Of a stretch of DNA of 64,000 bases, positions 22,189 through 34,919 are shown one piece after another. The DNA is taken from contig OZ024928.1 in NCBI GenBank assembly GCA_964017235.1, positions 153,474,881 through 153,538,880 of the forward strand, given 5' to 3'. Source of the DNA: Sabellastarte sp. h YS-2021. Taxonomy: Eukaryota; Annelida; Polychaeta; Sabellida; Sabellidae. The notes beneath the pieces are model-generated. The model saw nothing but the letters and a program-made list of their open reading frames with translations. It had not been told where the DNA came from and ran no database searches. The first letter of the stretch is position 1, and the number at the start of each line of letters is the position of its first letter. Made by a program: the position numbers and the translations under genes.

Positions 22189-22460
22189 ATTGAACCTCAG
22201 TGACTTGACTGGATTTTAACAGTGTTGCAGTAGCTTAATCTATAAGAATGCATGTTCCTGAGATGACTCTTGTCTCAAATGTACCTCTGATCTTCCTGAA
22301 TTGATTTTTTTATATCATATGTAGCTTACGGGTAAGTATATGAACTATATTGTATTGTAATGGACATATGTAAACATTAAAGGCTTTCTTACAGCAGTGA
22401 TAACCTCCTTTAAGAAGAAGGCAATGGGGTTCTGGACTGGGACACAGTGTGTCAGCAACC

Positions 22461-22512
22461 CCCCCCCCCTCAAACACAACCGACCAGTGTGTCACAACCC
22501 CCCCCCCCCCCC
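22461..22512. repeat. Two poly-C tracts
   Basis: C9 near 22461 and C14 near 22499, separated by unique DNA, in a region between two SINEs. Confidence 0.8.
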
Positions 22513-22837
22513 TTTAAACCATCTCTTTTCCAAACAAAAAAATAGGGATTTGTGTTTTTCCTTGTGCAGAAAAGTAATCACACTGATGAACGACTGTCGA
22601 GGTAATTAATCTTTATATCTAGCTGCCATCCAAATAGCTGCTTCTGTAGTATTAATCTGGCTCTCGTCTGGGAAACACATTTCCTCACAGATATATGGAC
22701 CTACTGAGAGCCATAAACGGGATGAGAGGGGAGAAGGAATTGGTGGTGGGAGGGCTACTGATGCTAGTGTGGTGACATAAAACTAGCTCTCACAGCAGCC
22801 TTGTTTAGGCTGTATTGTTGGGTTAGTGTATATTTTT

Positions 22838-23078
22838 ATATATTTAGGTTTAACATCACTTTCAACACATTGTATATAGGTTATATCATGACGGGTAGTT
22901 TTAAGGGCAGAGCAAACTGATACATGCTATTTGGTCAAGATTCCGCACTGTAAACTGCTGGACATCAGTAAGCACTTACCAACTTTGTCACATAGGGTGG
23001 GGCCCAGGGTTCAAACTACCAACCCCAGAGTTGGAACGCGAGTATATTACCAGCTACACCACTCAGCCTCCGCTTTAC
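22838..23078 (-). repeat. tRNA-derived SINE, minus strand
   Basis: On the minus strand the head has a box A-like gtgtagctggta and a good box B-like GGTAGTTTGAACCC (consensus GGTTCGAANCC) about 40 bases on. The tail reads gtgttgaaagtgatgttaaacctaaatata, shown here only as its parts GTGTTGAAAGTGATG and TTAAACCTAAAT, a common SINE ending. Length is about 240 bp. Confidence 0.6.
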
Positions 23079-23305
23079 TAGTATCTTCGACATTCTATAT
23101 TTACATTCAATTTACCACAGGGTCAAAAGCATAAGGTATATACGGATCTCTGAATAGCTGAGGATCAGACCATCAGAGCATCCCACATGTACTCGTAGGC
23201 TATATATGAACCCAAGACTACAGGATGAGAGACAATGGATTAACTCTAAACTTGGTATGGATGCTCCTGGAAGGAATTTCTTAAAGGGAAGCACGCCGTT
23301 TAAAG

Positions 23306-23620
23306 GACAGGTCTTTGGGTGGGCTTTCCCTGGATTTCACTTTATAACCAAGGTTTTGATGCTTCAGTGTTAAGCAAAAAAAGAGTTGGAATCAAATATT
23401 GCAAAATATGAGCACTCCTTAAGGTATTAATATTGTTATATTTTAAACAGAGTATTGAAAGGTTTCATTTTGTATATATTAAGAAGAAATATGTCAAAAT
23501 CTAGCACCTGTATTGCAGGTATTACAAAGCAAAATTTTAATATAATTTGTGAATATGCGGAATCAATGTTAGCTTTCACAAGTTGATGTATAACCCACCC
23601 AAATTAAAGACAGGTATTCC
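23306..23620. mobile_element. Possible small MITE
   Basis: GACAGGTCTTTGGGTGGGCT at the left faces AACCCACCCAAATTAAAGAC at the right in inverted orientation with a small gap. No target duplication was found, so the call is tentative. Confidence 0.35.
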
Positions 23621-26600
23621 AGCTGTCTTTTCTAGTTCCAATACCACTGACTATATACACATGTAAACAAACTGAATATTAATATTACCTAAATTGCAAA
23701 CATGTTTTTTGTTACATTGTATTTTAAAAACATTGAAATACACAGCTATACAATACAGCTGAATACTTGCCTCATTATCACGTGACAACATAAGCCTGCA
23801 GCCAGGCTAATCATATGCATAAAAGAAAGCCCGGAATGTCCCAACAAATACCCAACAACAACCCAAAGGGGTAAAATAGGCGAAAATAGTCTAAAGCCAA
23901 GAAACTGACTTTTAATTTTCTCCTAACAGAGACTTTGCCCTAGCCACTACCCCCCCTCCTTCCTTTCCCCTACCCAATAGGACCACCATCCCTTTTTCTC
24001 TGTAGAAAAGTAAAAGGTTGGCCACGTGAATCAGTAAAATGAAAAGTCCCCAAGAAAGCTCCGTGATTTACAATCTTATTACTTTCCTCATATACCCAAA
24101 TTAGCTGCTAAGCTCCGCATTACCCCTTCAACTGCTTTTTCTCCACCCCTTGTGTGGGACCCCTCCCACTTTCCTGCTCACCCCCCCCCCCCCCCACACA
24201 CAAACACCAACTCCTTCTTTCCTTCTTACTCGTGGGGGCTTTCACAACTCCCCGGTAACTAAACACAGTGAGCAGAGACATTCATGGAAGAAGTGCCAAG
24301 TTGAGTGAGGTACACCAAAGGGGACAGGAAATAGCCAGCTGTATAAATATTTGCATATGTATTTTAAATTCTTACCTGTATCAACAAAATTTAACTATAG
24401 CCGACAACAAGATAGAACAAGTTCGTGAAAACGATAACTTCGTAGCACAACCCTGAAATAACAGGAAAATGAGAAAAACTGGTAGTCACTGGCGTCAAAA
24501 ACATCTTATTTTAGATGTTTTCCCCACCAGGTGTACTTACTTGAAATGATCATGACATCTATACAAACAGATCTAAATCTATCGTGTTAGCTGTTATTAG
24601 TTACATACTCAGGCTACGTTTTCAAGTAAGGAGCTCACCTGGGTACAGGAATGAATCAGTGAGACATGTGTTTAAGATGTCGCCAAATTATTGCATTCCT
24701 AATTTTGACCTTTGCAAACTCCCATTGGAATTTTTAATGCCATTCACACGAAAGTTCGTTTTATATAATAACTTTTTTTCAGAAGAAATGAAGTTTGATT
24801 GGCATAATAGCAATAACAGACACTTCCGGTTTATTGTCATTTCATTTTGATTGACATTTCACATATTTAATATATCTCAAAACTGATTAGATTTTTGTCT
24901 TTTTTTCAGTTTTTTCATGTATATTCTCTTGAATACTGTGAACCTGCAGTTTAATAAAAAACAACAACATATGTTTATTTACAGGTAATGTGTACTTGTA
25001 CCTGCATTAAGAATGATATCTGAATGTACAAAGAACACCGCATGAACAAAAATACACAATTTGAATAAAAAAAATTCTGCAAGTTAAAATGAACAGACAA
25101 TTTTTATCCACACTTTTAGAAGTTAAAAAACCCAACCATTTCACTTTTTCAACCTTAAAACTAATTATTTAGAAATAATATATACATTTCAGATAACTTG
25201 ACAGCAAAATATATGACTAGTTAACTGACTAATGATATAACTTAAATCATCAACAATATCATTTCAGTTTATTTGATAGAGTTCCATCTTCTACATCAAT
25301 GATAAAAATCCATCTGGCCAATTTGCCATTTTTTGCTCTCCTTGTGTAAAAAGTCCATTGATGAAAAGATAATTTCTTTAAGTAACAAGACCATGCCGTG
25401 TAAGTTCCGTAAAGAAGGGTTTGATTTAAGAAAACCAAGCGGCTGTTTTGATATCTTATATTGTCCCTTAAGTCGGCTAACAAATTCGATTCATCCTGGC
25501 AATTTTGCCTTCATAAAACTTAATGGCCTAGCTTCTTTTGAGTTGCAAAAGGCAATTACCTGCTTCCCAGCAAAAGGGTGGGGAGATTTCCAAACTGTCT
25601 TAACCAGAGTGGTTGGGTAATTCGCCCCAAATCAAAAAGGAAATAGGCTAAAACAACGCAAATGTATCGGGAAATTTGGACAAATGAAAGTTTCATGACT
25701 TAGGATATAACTCTTGGGAGGACAGACTTGCATTTTGATTGATAGCTGCTTTTTGGCAGAGTAACAGCCACAGCCAGAGAAAAAAGTATATCCTATCGCA
25801 GAGAAGTATGGTGCCACTCCTTATAAGCCATTTTAGTGGTGTACCCATTTTATAACGGCCACCTAGCCATTTCAATATTTATGTAGCTATGTATATAGTT
25901 AAAAGACATTTGAAATTCTAAAAAAAAACATTATTATCGACAAGCTACTGTCTTAAATAAGTAGTATTGAGCTTTCTTTGTGTGCTTTTATTGTAATTAT
26001 TTTAACTGTTAATATATTACTTTTGTTTTCTATAAGAAGAGATAATTTCAAGAATGATTAGTACTAATTTCAGAATCTGCCTGGGAAAAAAGACCCCATG
26101 TGGAAATCTGGCAATCAGATAAGACACTTAGTTTAACTGATAAAAGCCTTGTTTTTCTACATTGCTAACAGTAATACTAAAATCTTGACTAAGAAGTAGA
26201 CAGAATATTTAGTACACTGTGAAATTTGTGTAACCAGTTTGATGTGGATTTTGTTGCATGCCATTAAACTTGTCACATTAAATCATTTTTACACAGGTCC
26301 CAGGCACGGTAAAATATCTTATAAGTGATTCACATTATCCCTTTGTTCTTATGAATATTCAACTGTATGGAAACAGAACAATTAAAAACCAAAACATAAT
26401 ATTACTTTGTAACAGCTATGGCGCCATTTCAAAACACGTAATATTCTGAAATGGAGTGTCTAGGAGAAATGTTGATGTTGAACAGATTTTATCGTGTGTT
26501 GTGTCTTTTCTGAGAAGGGATCACGTTAGACCAAACAAGATGGAGGGATGAGGAATTAGATGTCTGCACGGCAAACCATTTTCAAAAGCACTTCAAAACT

Positions 26601-27545
26601 AAAGCAGGTCAACTGTAAATAAAAGAATAGGTTAAAGACTTAAACGTTCGACGATGTTTCTGACAGGCGGCCCTTCCCGAAAAACGCAAATAACTCATTA
26701 AAATAAACCAGCGTCTTTTGAAAACCTCAGAGACTTTTATGGGTGGATTTTATTGTCACAAACCTGGCGTGATGAATGCCACAGAGAGTCTTAAGTTCTA
26801 ATTAAAATCAAATTAGCAATTGCATCGTTGTTTTGTGCTGGCTTTTGTTTTACAAAATGACAGTGTCAGGTATGATTAGGTAGTGCTAACTTTAAAGAGG
26901 TGCATCTTTTTGTTCTGTTCAAACACCCGTGTGATGATTTACATTAAAAGCTTGAATGAGAAATACTTCAAACTTAAGTCTATCTATACTGTGTATATTT
27001 TTCAGCTATGCTCCTGAAATTTCTTATTGGTTGTTTACAACTTCACAGAAACCTATTCATTTTGTAAATTCCATGAAAAACCTTAATGATATGAAAATAG
27101 TAATCTGATAAAGTGACTGCTCCATAGAAATGTGATATTTCTGTCTTTCCAAAAGAAGTTACTTTCCTAAAGACCAAGACTCATATGCATACTGACTTAA
27201 AAGCCCCTACTTCCTGCTGCATTTTAAGATTGCTCCTGCAGGAGACACTCCATTGCGAGGATTTGATTGGTTAGGGGATTTAGACTGATGGACAGACTAT
27301 CATATTTATTACAACAGAGAGATATCTGTACTACATACTTTTTTCAAGTAAAACAGAATTGGCTAATAAGTGCATCCGAAGTGGATACAATTGTTTTACA
27401 CACGATGTTTAAATAATATTCACACCCAGAGTACTGTAATAAATCTTTCTTATATATATGTGTGTTTGTCAGACTTAAAACTGCGTAGATTGTAGTTTAA
27501 ACTTATTTTCTCTGGGTAAGACAATAACTGAGTGAATTTAATCTG
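23620..27545. other. Unique DNA, some high-complexity islands
   Basis: No gene or known mobile element was recognised. A C15 tract lies at 24181-24195. An open frame at 25333-25620 has no recognisable domain. The stretch 26640-26880 is non-repetitive and of higher complexity than its surroundings, with TAATTA and AATTAG homeodomain-type words, and could be regulatory. Confidence 0.35.
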
Positions 27546-27547
27546 AT

Positions 27548-27690
27548 TTGATTATACATTTATAGTGCTTAATCGGCGTGCTGACATTCTTTATGGTACA
27601 AAATAGAATCCCTTGCAAGAATGGACCCTTGTCCATGTTAAGGCTCGAGTGTTCAATGATAAAACGTGGTGGTAAAGTCCCGTTTAACAA
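27548..27690 (-). repeat. L2/SINE 3' tail fragment
   Basis: On the minus strand it ends with ccgattaagcactataaatg, the same tail as at 12.3, 33.8 and 46.9 kb. No coding part was recognised. Confidence 0.5.
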
Positions 27691-28044
27691 TTAAAGAGAG
27701 GTTATTGTATTCATCAGGAAGTAGTTCATTTGAAAGTTACAGTCATGGTTCTATCACTTTGTACTGGTGTTCCTCCACATAGAAGCCGCCCTTGGAATGA
27801 ATAATCTTTTTCAGTAATATTGCTGTACTTTAGGGTTTTGCATTAATCATTTATTACAAAATAAGTACAAAATAAAAGGGAAAGTTGTCCACTTATTTTT
27901 CTGTTAGGCAGTTAACTGGCCTTGTAAATGATATATACATATATTATTTAGTAACTATTAAAAATAAAGGCTCTGAATTATTCACACTGTTAAGCCACTA
28001 TTAGGCCTAATCAGTTAAAGAAATATACAGGTGTAAGTGTACAA

Positions 28045-28303
28045 GGCCCGTATTCACAAAGATTCTTAGAATTAGTCTTATTCTTAGAATTTTTCTTAAA
28101 ATTGTCATTTTTCTTAGAAAAATTCTAAGAATAAGAATTTTCCTATTCACAAAGATTCGAATTCTTAGAATCATACTTATTCTTAGAATTTTTCTAAGAA
28201 TGGCTTTTATTCTTAGAATGTTTCTAAGAATATGAAATAGCTATATGCACAAATCTCTCATTCTTGAAACCAGAATTGCATCCAAATACAAAAAGTTACT
28301 TCT
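28045..28303. mobile_element. Partial MITE of the TATTCACAAAGATTCTTAGAA family
   Basis: It starts GGCCCGTATTCACAAAGATTC and is packed with ttcttagaat/attctaagaa words in both orientations. A second tattcacaaagattc copy lies at about 28143. It has no matching right terminus, and the next copy begins directly at 28304. Confidence 0.65.
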
Positions 28304-28527
28304 GGGCCTGTATTCACAAAGATTTGTAGAATTTTTCTTTGAATTACACTTAGTCTAACCTGTACACACAATTATTTTTACTTCTATTCTTAGAATTATT
28401 CTTAGCTAAGAATTGTTTTCTGAATAGGTTTTTATTTTAAGAATAAGAAAATTCTTAGCAAATAATTTTTCTTAGACTCAAGTGTAATTCTAAGAAAAAT
28501 TCTAAGAATCTTTGTGAATACAGGTCC
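28304..28527. mobile_element. Complete 224-bp MITE of the same family
   Basis: The left end GGGCCTGTATTCACAAAGAT faces the right end ATCTTTGTGAATACAGGTCC. The inverted repeats run about 50 bp with few mismatches, so the element is nearly a palindrome. It contains no ORF. Flanks are CTG on the left and CAG on the right, not a direct duplication. Confidence 0.8.
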
Positions 28528-28529
28528 AG

Positions 28530-29815
28530 ATAATTAAAACCTATACCCCACATACACGCACACACACACACATATCCCCTCACAAATATTCCAAAACTCA
28601 CCCGTTCAACTGCCTCACCCCCAAAACACTGGCTTTTTCCCATTAGGTCCAGGTTTCATGTAATAATGCAATGATGAATAAATGTGACCATCTATCATTG
28701 CAGTGACACAGAGTTAAAGCCACGTCTGCCAAACATCAGCAATATCCTCCCTCACAGGATGCTTTCAAAATCAGGCTTTTTGAAGACAGAACAAAAACAC
28801 CCTGAAAGACTACAGTTCATAAGGAAGCACAAGGGTTATTTATAAGGGTTACTGTCTGTTGGAGAAACAAGAGGGAATATTGTAGAAAGGAAATTGTGGT
28901 TATCTATCTCTATATCACTTTGCAAAATTGTAATACTCTGTAACTAAAAAACACAGCAATTTTGCATATAACCAACGTTTTTTGAAAGGGAATCAGAAAG
29001 CGAGAGATTTTTTTCATAAAGAAATTGATATATTTTTCTTTGCGAAATGAGTTGTTGATTCTAAGAAAAGATGCGGCAAGTCAGTGTAGATTGTTTCAGA
29101 AGAAACGGTAATATGGCAAATATAACAGGAATGTGTGAATGTATAATTCGCGTAAATGATTAGTTTGAGCGTTGCTTTCATAGTATTATATAACTGATTC
29201 AGGTCATGGCCTTATTTTATATCCTTAGAAAACTTTCCCCATCTTTTTGGTACTTTTATTCTCACCATACGTCACACTGAAGTATGGCTTTCATATTCCA
29301 GAGTATGGTCCTGACTCGTACTGATTATGAAGTGAGGACCATTGTTTGTCAGTTCCAGCATCAGGAAGTAAAATCAGGGAGTCTTGCAAGGTTGGGAGGG
29401 ATTTCAAACATTTTTAATATCCATGGAAAAGTTGGTTATTTTGCTTATTGGCTCCCAAAATCGGGATCAGTCCTGGACGTGTCTTACTAGTAATACGTCA
29501 GGTCAGATAAATCTATGCTCTCCAGTCAAGTTGTACATCGTTGGGATGTCGTCCAGACAAAATATAATACCTTATTGATAAGTTTGGGTACTTCCTGACA
29601 TGTCCCAAGCTGGTTCTAGTCTTTCACATTAAAGCCGGGCTCACTCATTGCCAAGTCAATCTATTTTGATTGGATAAAACCCCGAACCCCTTCGCAATCT
29701 TAACATTTCAATGGGAAGACACTCACACCAAATGGGGGACCAGTCAGATTTAATAGGGTGTTATCCCAGACGCTACGAAATACACCAATTTTGTGAGAGA
29801 AATAAGAGTTTGGCG
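28530..29815. other. Unique spacer
   Basis: A short (CA)n run lies at 28556-28570. Nothing else was recognised; short frames near 29284-29578 have no motif. Confidence 0.4.
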
Positions 29816-29819
29816 ATCT

Positions 29820-31340
29820 TTTGATCAGAGAAATGGCAGATTTTGGCATTGCCGGCACCAAAGGACATAGAGGAGAGAGAGGCAAGAGGAAGGGTAGATG
29901 CAGAGGAGGCACAAACGGTTGAACAAGGGACAAGGGAAGAGAGTGAGAGGTTCGAGAATACAAGTTAGGGAACTGAGACAGCGATAGACAGCCCTCACAG
30001 GAATATCAGCGACATTTTAAGAAAGGAAAGCAACAACATGTAAATCTGATTGAAGAAAACAAGGAAGCAATAGTGGAATTTATCAAAGATCATGAATCAT
30101 TCAAAGAACATCTTCTGAAACAGAAATTGTGGAAGCAACTTGCAGATGGTAGAAACCTCAAAATTACCAATGTCAGAACATGGTTTGTTTCTGAATGCAA
30201 TTGTTATGGAAAGCTAGAGGCAAAGAAGTCAAAGTCTGGATTTGCACCTATTGGGATGACACAGTGAGTGTTCTTGATGTAAGATTAATTCTTTTTGGTG
30301 AAATCCCATATTGTACACCACGCCCAGAACTTGTCATTCCAGGGTGCAACTTCAAGCTAAGGAGTCTGCAGATCTCTGACAACTATTCCTTCAACCATCC
30401 CATCATAGATTCGTGATATTTCAAGACGTTCCAGCATTTGTGAAAGCATGGTGGGCAGCAAAAGTGACCCAGCAACCTCTCCGCATGCTACAGGCACACT
30501 GAAGCTGGACCTTGGTGGTTAACTTGTGAAGCATTTAGGCCAGGGGAAGAAATGAATATATTTATTGGCAGTGACCATCCCATGAAACCAAAGTCCCTGC
30601 GCTAAGCTTTCTTTAATTTCCTTGCGCATGAAGCTGCAGAATTTCTGAACCTGTCTTCATGACCTTCAGAATGGAGATGTATTATTTACTCATAAAAATC
30701 CAAAGTCAATCTCAATAGTGTGCACAAACCTCACGGAGTGTCTTTACAGCAGTCAAGGCCACACCCCAGTTCTATACATATCCATCTACAGACAGTTTTA
30801 TATATTCCTGATCAGAAGTAGTCACAACCATTAATGTGACAGGTTTTTGTACAGAGAACGAATAGATATAACAGCCAGCTCTGCAGCAGCAACAACAGAC
30901 TAATTTCATATATTCAATTCAACCAACTCTGTGAAGCATGCAGTTTTACCAACAAAGACATTCCCTAAACCTGCATCAGGTGTATCTGTTTGTTCACTTT
31001 TTGACACAGACGCAGCACACAACATTTACAGTGCATCTAGCCTTTCAGACATTGTGTATCCAACATTAGATCCACAGGTTATCTAAAGTTGAACACACCA
31101 GTACCCATGACACCACAGCATACACATCGGCTCCAACACAAACAGAACACGCAACATCAACATCCATCCTTCCAAAACATCACCAACAGTATCATCTGCT
31201 ACCACACTAGCTCCAACAGTCTCCAGTATGGACTACACTAGTCCCCAATGTTTCAGGTCCTTTTGAGGACCACCCAAATCATCCCCAAAACAACTGCTGT
31301 GTATTCCGAAACAATACACATAGCACTGCCCCTTCAAAAA
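29820..31340 (+). pseudogene. Harbinger MADF gene relic
   Basis: The clear part is 30035-30267: NLIEENKEAIVEFIKDHESF, then KLWKQLADGRNLKI and RTWFVSECNCYGKLEAKKS. This aligns with VEFVKLHPELYDK, EALWAEISAELKL and RRWFESQRTHYGKLSKL of the MADF protein at 10-11 kb. An acidic or charged stretch precedes it, as in that protein, and a Thr/Pro-rich, stop-filled stretch follows to about 31330. Its strand is opposite to the transposase relic at 33.9-34.9 kb, and the two face each other. This matches the layout of the intact element in inverted orientation. Confidence 0.6.
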
Positions 31341-31929
31341 ACAAATCACACATACACACACATAAAAATGTCAGACAGTACAAACCCTAATTACTGGTTA
31401 AAATATTTAAATTTAAGGTAAAGTCAAAGCACTCAGTAAAGTAGTAGGATGAAACATTTTTGCTCCTATTCAAAATTATCTAAAGTGTTGGATTTAAAAA
31501 TAATTAAACAAATAAATAAATGCAAAAATTTGGCAAGAACACCCTTGTCCCCATTAATAATTGGGCTAGAAATTCTCTTTAAATTATCCAGCATTAATAG
31601 GTGGTCATGTAATGTGAAGCCCCCTATCCCGCCACATGTTCACTTTATCAATGGTTCAGGGGTCTGAACTCATATCCTCACTCAATACTGGCCTGCAAAC
31701 TTTATGAACCAAAGCCAGTTTTACATATCTGTACAGATATTGTGTATATCAGAATTTTTTTATTTCATTTTTGTCTCACAAACTAATGATTTTCCTTTCA
31801 TTTTAGAAGTACATGGGTTCAAGTCCACTTTCTAATACATTTACGCATCTAGTTTCGAATCTGGTATGATCACTGAAGAATTTGGGTTCATGTCCAATTA
31901 GTAAAATTTAATTAGTCTTGGTTCAAGTC

Positions 31930-33843
31930 TACTATTGGGCAGGAAAGCATTTAGGTTCAGAACTCATGTACTTTCCGGACCATGTCAGAGGACAAAGTTC
32001 TTAAAATCATTAAGTCCACACCAAGAAAAATCATGTGACTTGGGTCCAATCCCAACATCATTGGTCCTTGATTGTATCAGTGTACTCTTGACTCCCATTA
32101 CAAATATTGTGAACTTCTCCCTACAGGAGGGCAGTTTCTCGTCTTGTTTCTAGATTGCACCTGTCACACCCAGTGTCCAACCTCAGCTACATCTCCAAAC
32201 TTATAGAGAAAGCTGTGGCTAGACAGGTAAATGAGCACATTGCTCACGAGGGTATCTCCAATGAAAATTAGTCTGCATATAGAGTTTTTCACTCAACTGA
32301 AATGGCTTTGCTGAAACTACAAAACGACATTGCCACCTCAATGGACAAGGGTACAGCTGTTGGATTAGTCCTTTTGGACTTATCTGCAGCCTTCGACACA
32401 ATAGACCACTCAATCCTATTTAACTACCTTCAGCACTGGTACAGTGTTGATGGGGTTGTGCTCAAGTGGGTTCAGTTGTACATCAACTCAAAGAAACAGT
32501 GGATCTAAATAGATGGACATCTTTCAGATGCTTTTCAACTCCCTTATGCGGTTCCCCAGGGCCCAGTTCTGGGGCCACTCGTTTTTACCCTATGTACAAC
32601 CCCTCTCAGTTCAGTCATATCTAATTCAATCTTACCCATCACTTATATGCAGATGACACACAAATTTACTTGGAACTTGACTCTAGGAACTTCGATTCTA
32701 GTACCACTGAACTGGCAAATTGCCTTGAGGCCGTCCAGGCTTGGATGGGAAATAACAAACTCAAATTAAATCCTGACAAGATGGAATTCATAGTGATTGG
32801 TGATGATCAAATCAGAAGCTCCCTGAAGTCATCTTTCCCAGTGAGTTTTCTTGGCAATATCATGGAACCAGCTGATTCGGTCGCATATGTTACTACCATC
32901 TATACCAGGTATTTAAATCATGAAACAGCTGTAAAGGTGGCAAATGCCTTGGTTAGCAGTCACCTGGATTACTGTAGCTCACTGCTTTATAACACAAAGG
33001 GCATATATTGGCAGACTACAAAGAGTTTAAAATGCCTTATGTCGTACTGTGTGCAAACTAAATAAATTTAGCCATGTCACACCCTTCCTGCACAAACTAC
33101 ACTGGCTCCCCATTTATTACCGTATATTGTTCAAATATAAACTCCTCATTCATTTTGGCCAACGTCCATATCTGTCCTCTCTGATTAGGCAGAGTGATCT
33201 CACCTGGGGTAATCGCCTATTAATTTCCTCATCTAAACCAAATAAATGCACGTGTTTGTGCAGCTCCACAGTAGCTGCTCTCACAGAGTGGAACAAGCTT
33301 CCTCAAGCCATTAGAACAGTGGGAAGTATTTCTGGATTCAGAGAACAGTTGAAAACATATCTTTTCAGATTAGCCTATCCTCCACCATAGCCTATCTCCC
33401 CTATCAGACACTAATATGGACACTGACCTCTTTTTGGAACTGGACTATCCTTTTTTGGACATCAGCACCTTAAAGGATGTGCACATCAATTACTTACTAC
33501 TGTAAGGTATCTCGGTTTAAGACCAATTTATAAAGGGATGACATTATTTTAAATTCTAAATTAGTCCTTTTGTAATTTTTATGGATCAGGGTGGTAAGTG
33601 TGAGTGGAAAGTTTTGGGTGTGGGGTTTTGGTTTAAACACCAGCTTAAGATTGAGTTTTTGCAATATTTGGCTATCCTGAAAAGGAGTTTTTCTGAGTAC
33701 TGAATAGGAATGGTTATAGACTATATTTCTGACCTATTTCTGTCCCTGGACTTTGACTTTGCATATTGCTGTTGTCTTGTTACGCCTAAGAGTCCACTAC
33801 TCAGTGGAGATTAAGCGCTATAAAAGTCGAATTAGAATTAGAA
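31930..33843 (+). pseudogene. L2-type LINE, reverse transcriptase and 3' end
   Basis: The RT begins with CDLGPIPTSLVLDCI (family pattern CDLDPIPTSLLK-C). It runs through SNLSYISKLIEKAV after a small deletion, then the catalytic box LLDLSAAFDTIDHSIL (32371-32418), the PQGPVLGP box near 32545 and [12 protein letters not shown] near 32645 with the YADD motif. The C-terminal region continues in shifted frames, with NRLLISSSKP and STVAALTEWNKLP ending in FRLAYPPP (33049-33390). After a 3' UTR it ends in ggagattaagcgctataaaa followed by (GAATTA)n at 33825-33845. The EN domain is missing, and stops and frameshifts are frequent. It lies between the two halves of the second Harbinger relic. Confidence 0.9.
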
Positions 33844-33929
33844 TTGCCATGTTACAACACCCCCATTCACAAACACCCCCATTCACAAACTAGTTCATGA
33901 TTAGATTCTGTAGCTCCTTAGCTAGTCTT

Positions 33930-34910
33930 GATGGATTTCTCATCTCATCGCTTACCTCGAGAGCCACTAGCTGCCCATCTAGTACAGGTGAATCGTCTTT
34001 GGGATTGTGCTGTCTGCACTCCCAAGGTACTTTCTCAGGTAGTTATGCAGTACCAACAATGTGATGGCAATGCATGTGTTCAGTTCTGGATGCTGCTGCA
34101 TTGTGCTCAGGAGAACCCAAAGTGATTGGCCAGGATCCTGAACATGTTTTCGACCTCCCTTCTTCCCTTGGATATTTTGAAGTTACATATATTTTCATTT
34201 CTAGTTGGTTCTTTCCATGAAAATAGGCTTCATCACCCATGGCTTCAAGGCCAAGACATCATCCCCAAGCAGGAAGTAGTTCATGTAGTTCTCCTGTCTT
34301 TAGTTAGTGGCTCAGATCATACAATCATAAAATTAATAATCCATCTGAAGCCATATGGATCCATCTTCCATCTTTTCCTTCAGCTCAAAGTGGTTAAAAA
34401 TTTCCATCTTACCATGAACCGGTGCAGTCTCTGTCCACCAGGGTAAGTAACCCAATAGAGTATTTGCTCCCTGCATGGGGTGGTTTCTTCATGGGAACAT
34501 GATTTCCATCTATGGACCCTACATTGTGTGGGATGTCTAGTTTCTTTCAGTCCTCTGGGATGGTGGGGCAGACTTGGAATCCATCTTGAAGTTCACTTGT
34601 GATTGCCACACACACCGATGGTATAAATTTGGTGATGCTTTACTTGCCAACTCTGAACAAGTAGAAAAGAGAGCTGTAACATTTGCCAGTGTCAAGCTGC
34701 CTCAGGGTGGGCACAATCGTGAGCCCAACATCCAAAGACTGTCTCAACCATGTGAGATCTCTTTTCATTGTAAACTTCAGGTGTCATCATAAGGAAATTT
34801 CTGTGTGCTTGTTCATCCCAGGTTCTCTATTCTTGGGTAAGGAAGGATATGTAGCATCCCTGACTTCCTCTCCTTTGAAACCACGGGTGTACCCAGTGGA
34901 TGGGTGATTT
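33930..34910 (-). pseudogene. Harbinger DDE transposase relic
   Basis: On the minus strand, pieces in different frames match a Harbinger transposase: LDIPHNVGSIDGNHVPMKKP and HAGSKYSI (first catalytic Asp box and the GS-Y word), DGSIW, then YFLLGDDVLALKPWVMKP (second Asp box) and REVENMFRILANHFGF (catalytic Glu). Each aligns with the gene at 7.6-8.9 kb (GALDGKHV, SGALYHN, ADDAFAL, VVENAFGIL). Many frameshifts make it dead. It is convergent with the MADF relic at 30 kb, so the two probably were one element. Confidence 0.8.
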
Positions 34911-34919
34911 CCTCTTTGC

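Noticed and set aside
23000..23078. Possible tRNA gene on minus
   Set aside because: Boxes A and B are recognisable, but stems are broken and it continues into a SINE tail.
25259..25620. Overlapping frames on both strands near 25.3-25.6 kb
   Set aside because: No domain recognised; the lengths are within chance expectation.
31800..31960. Repeated gggttcaagtcca words suggesting a tRNA-like tandem array
   Set aside because: Spacing is irregular and the words are too degenerate; no tRNA fold is visible.
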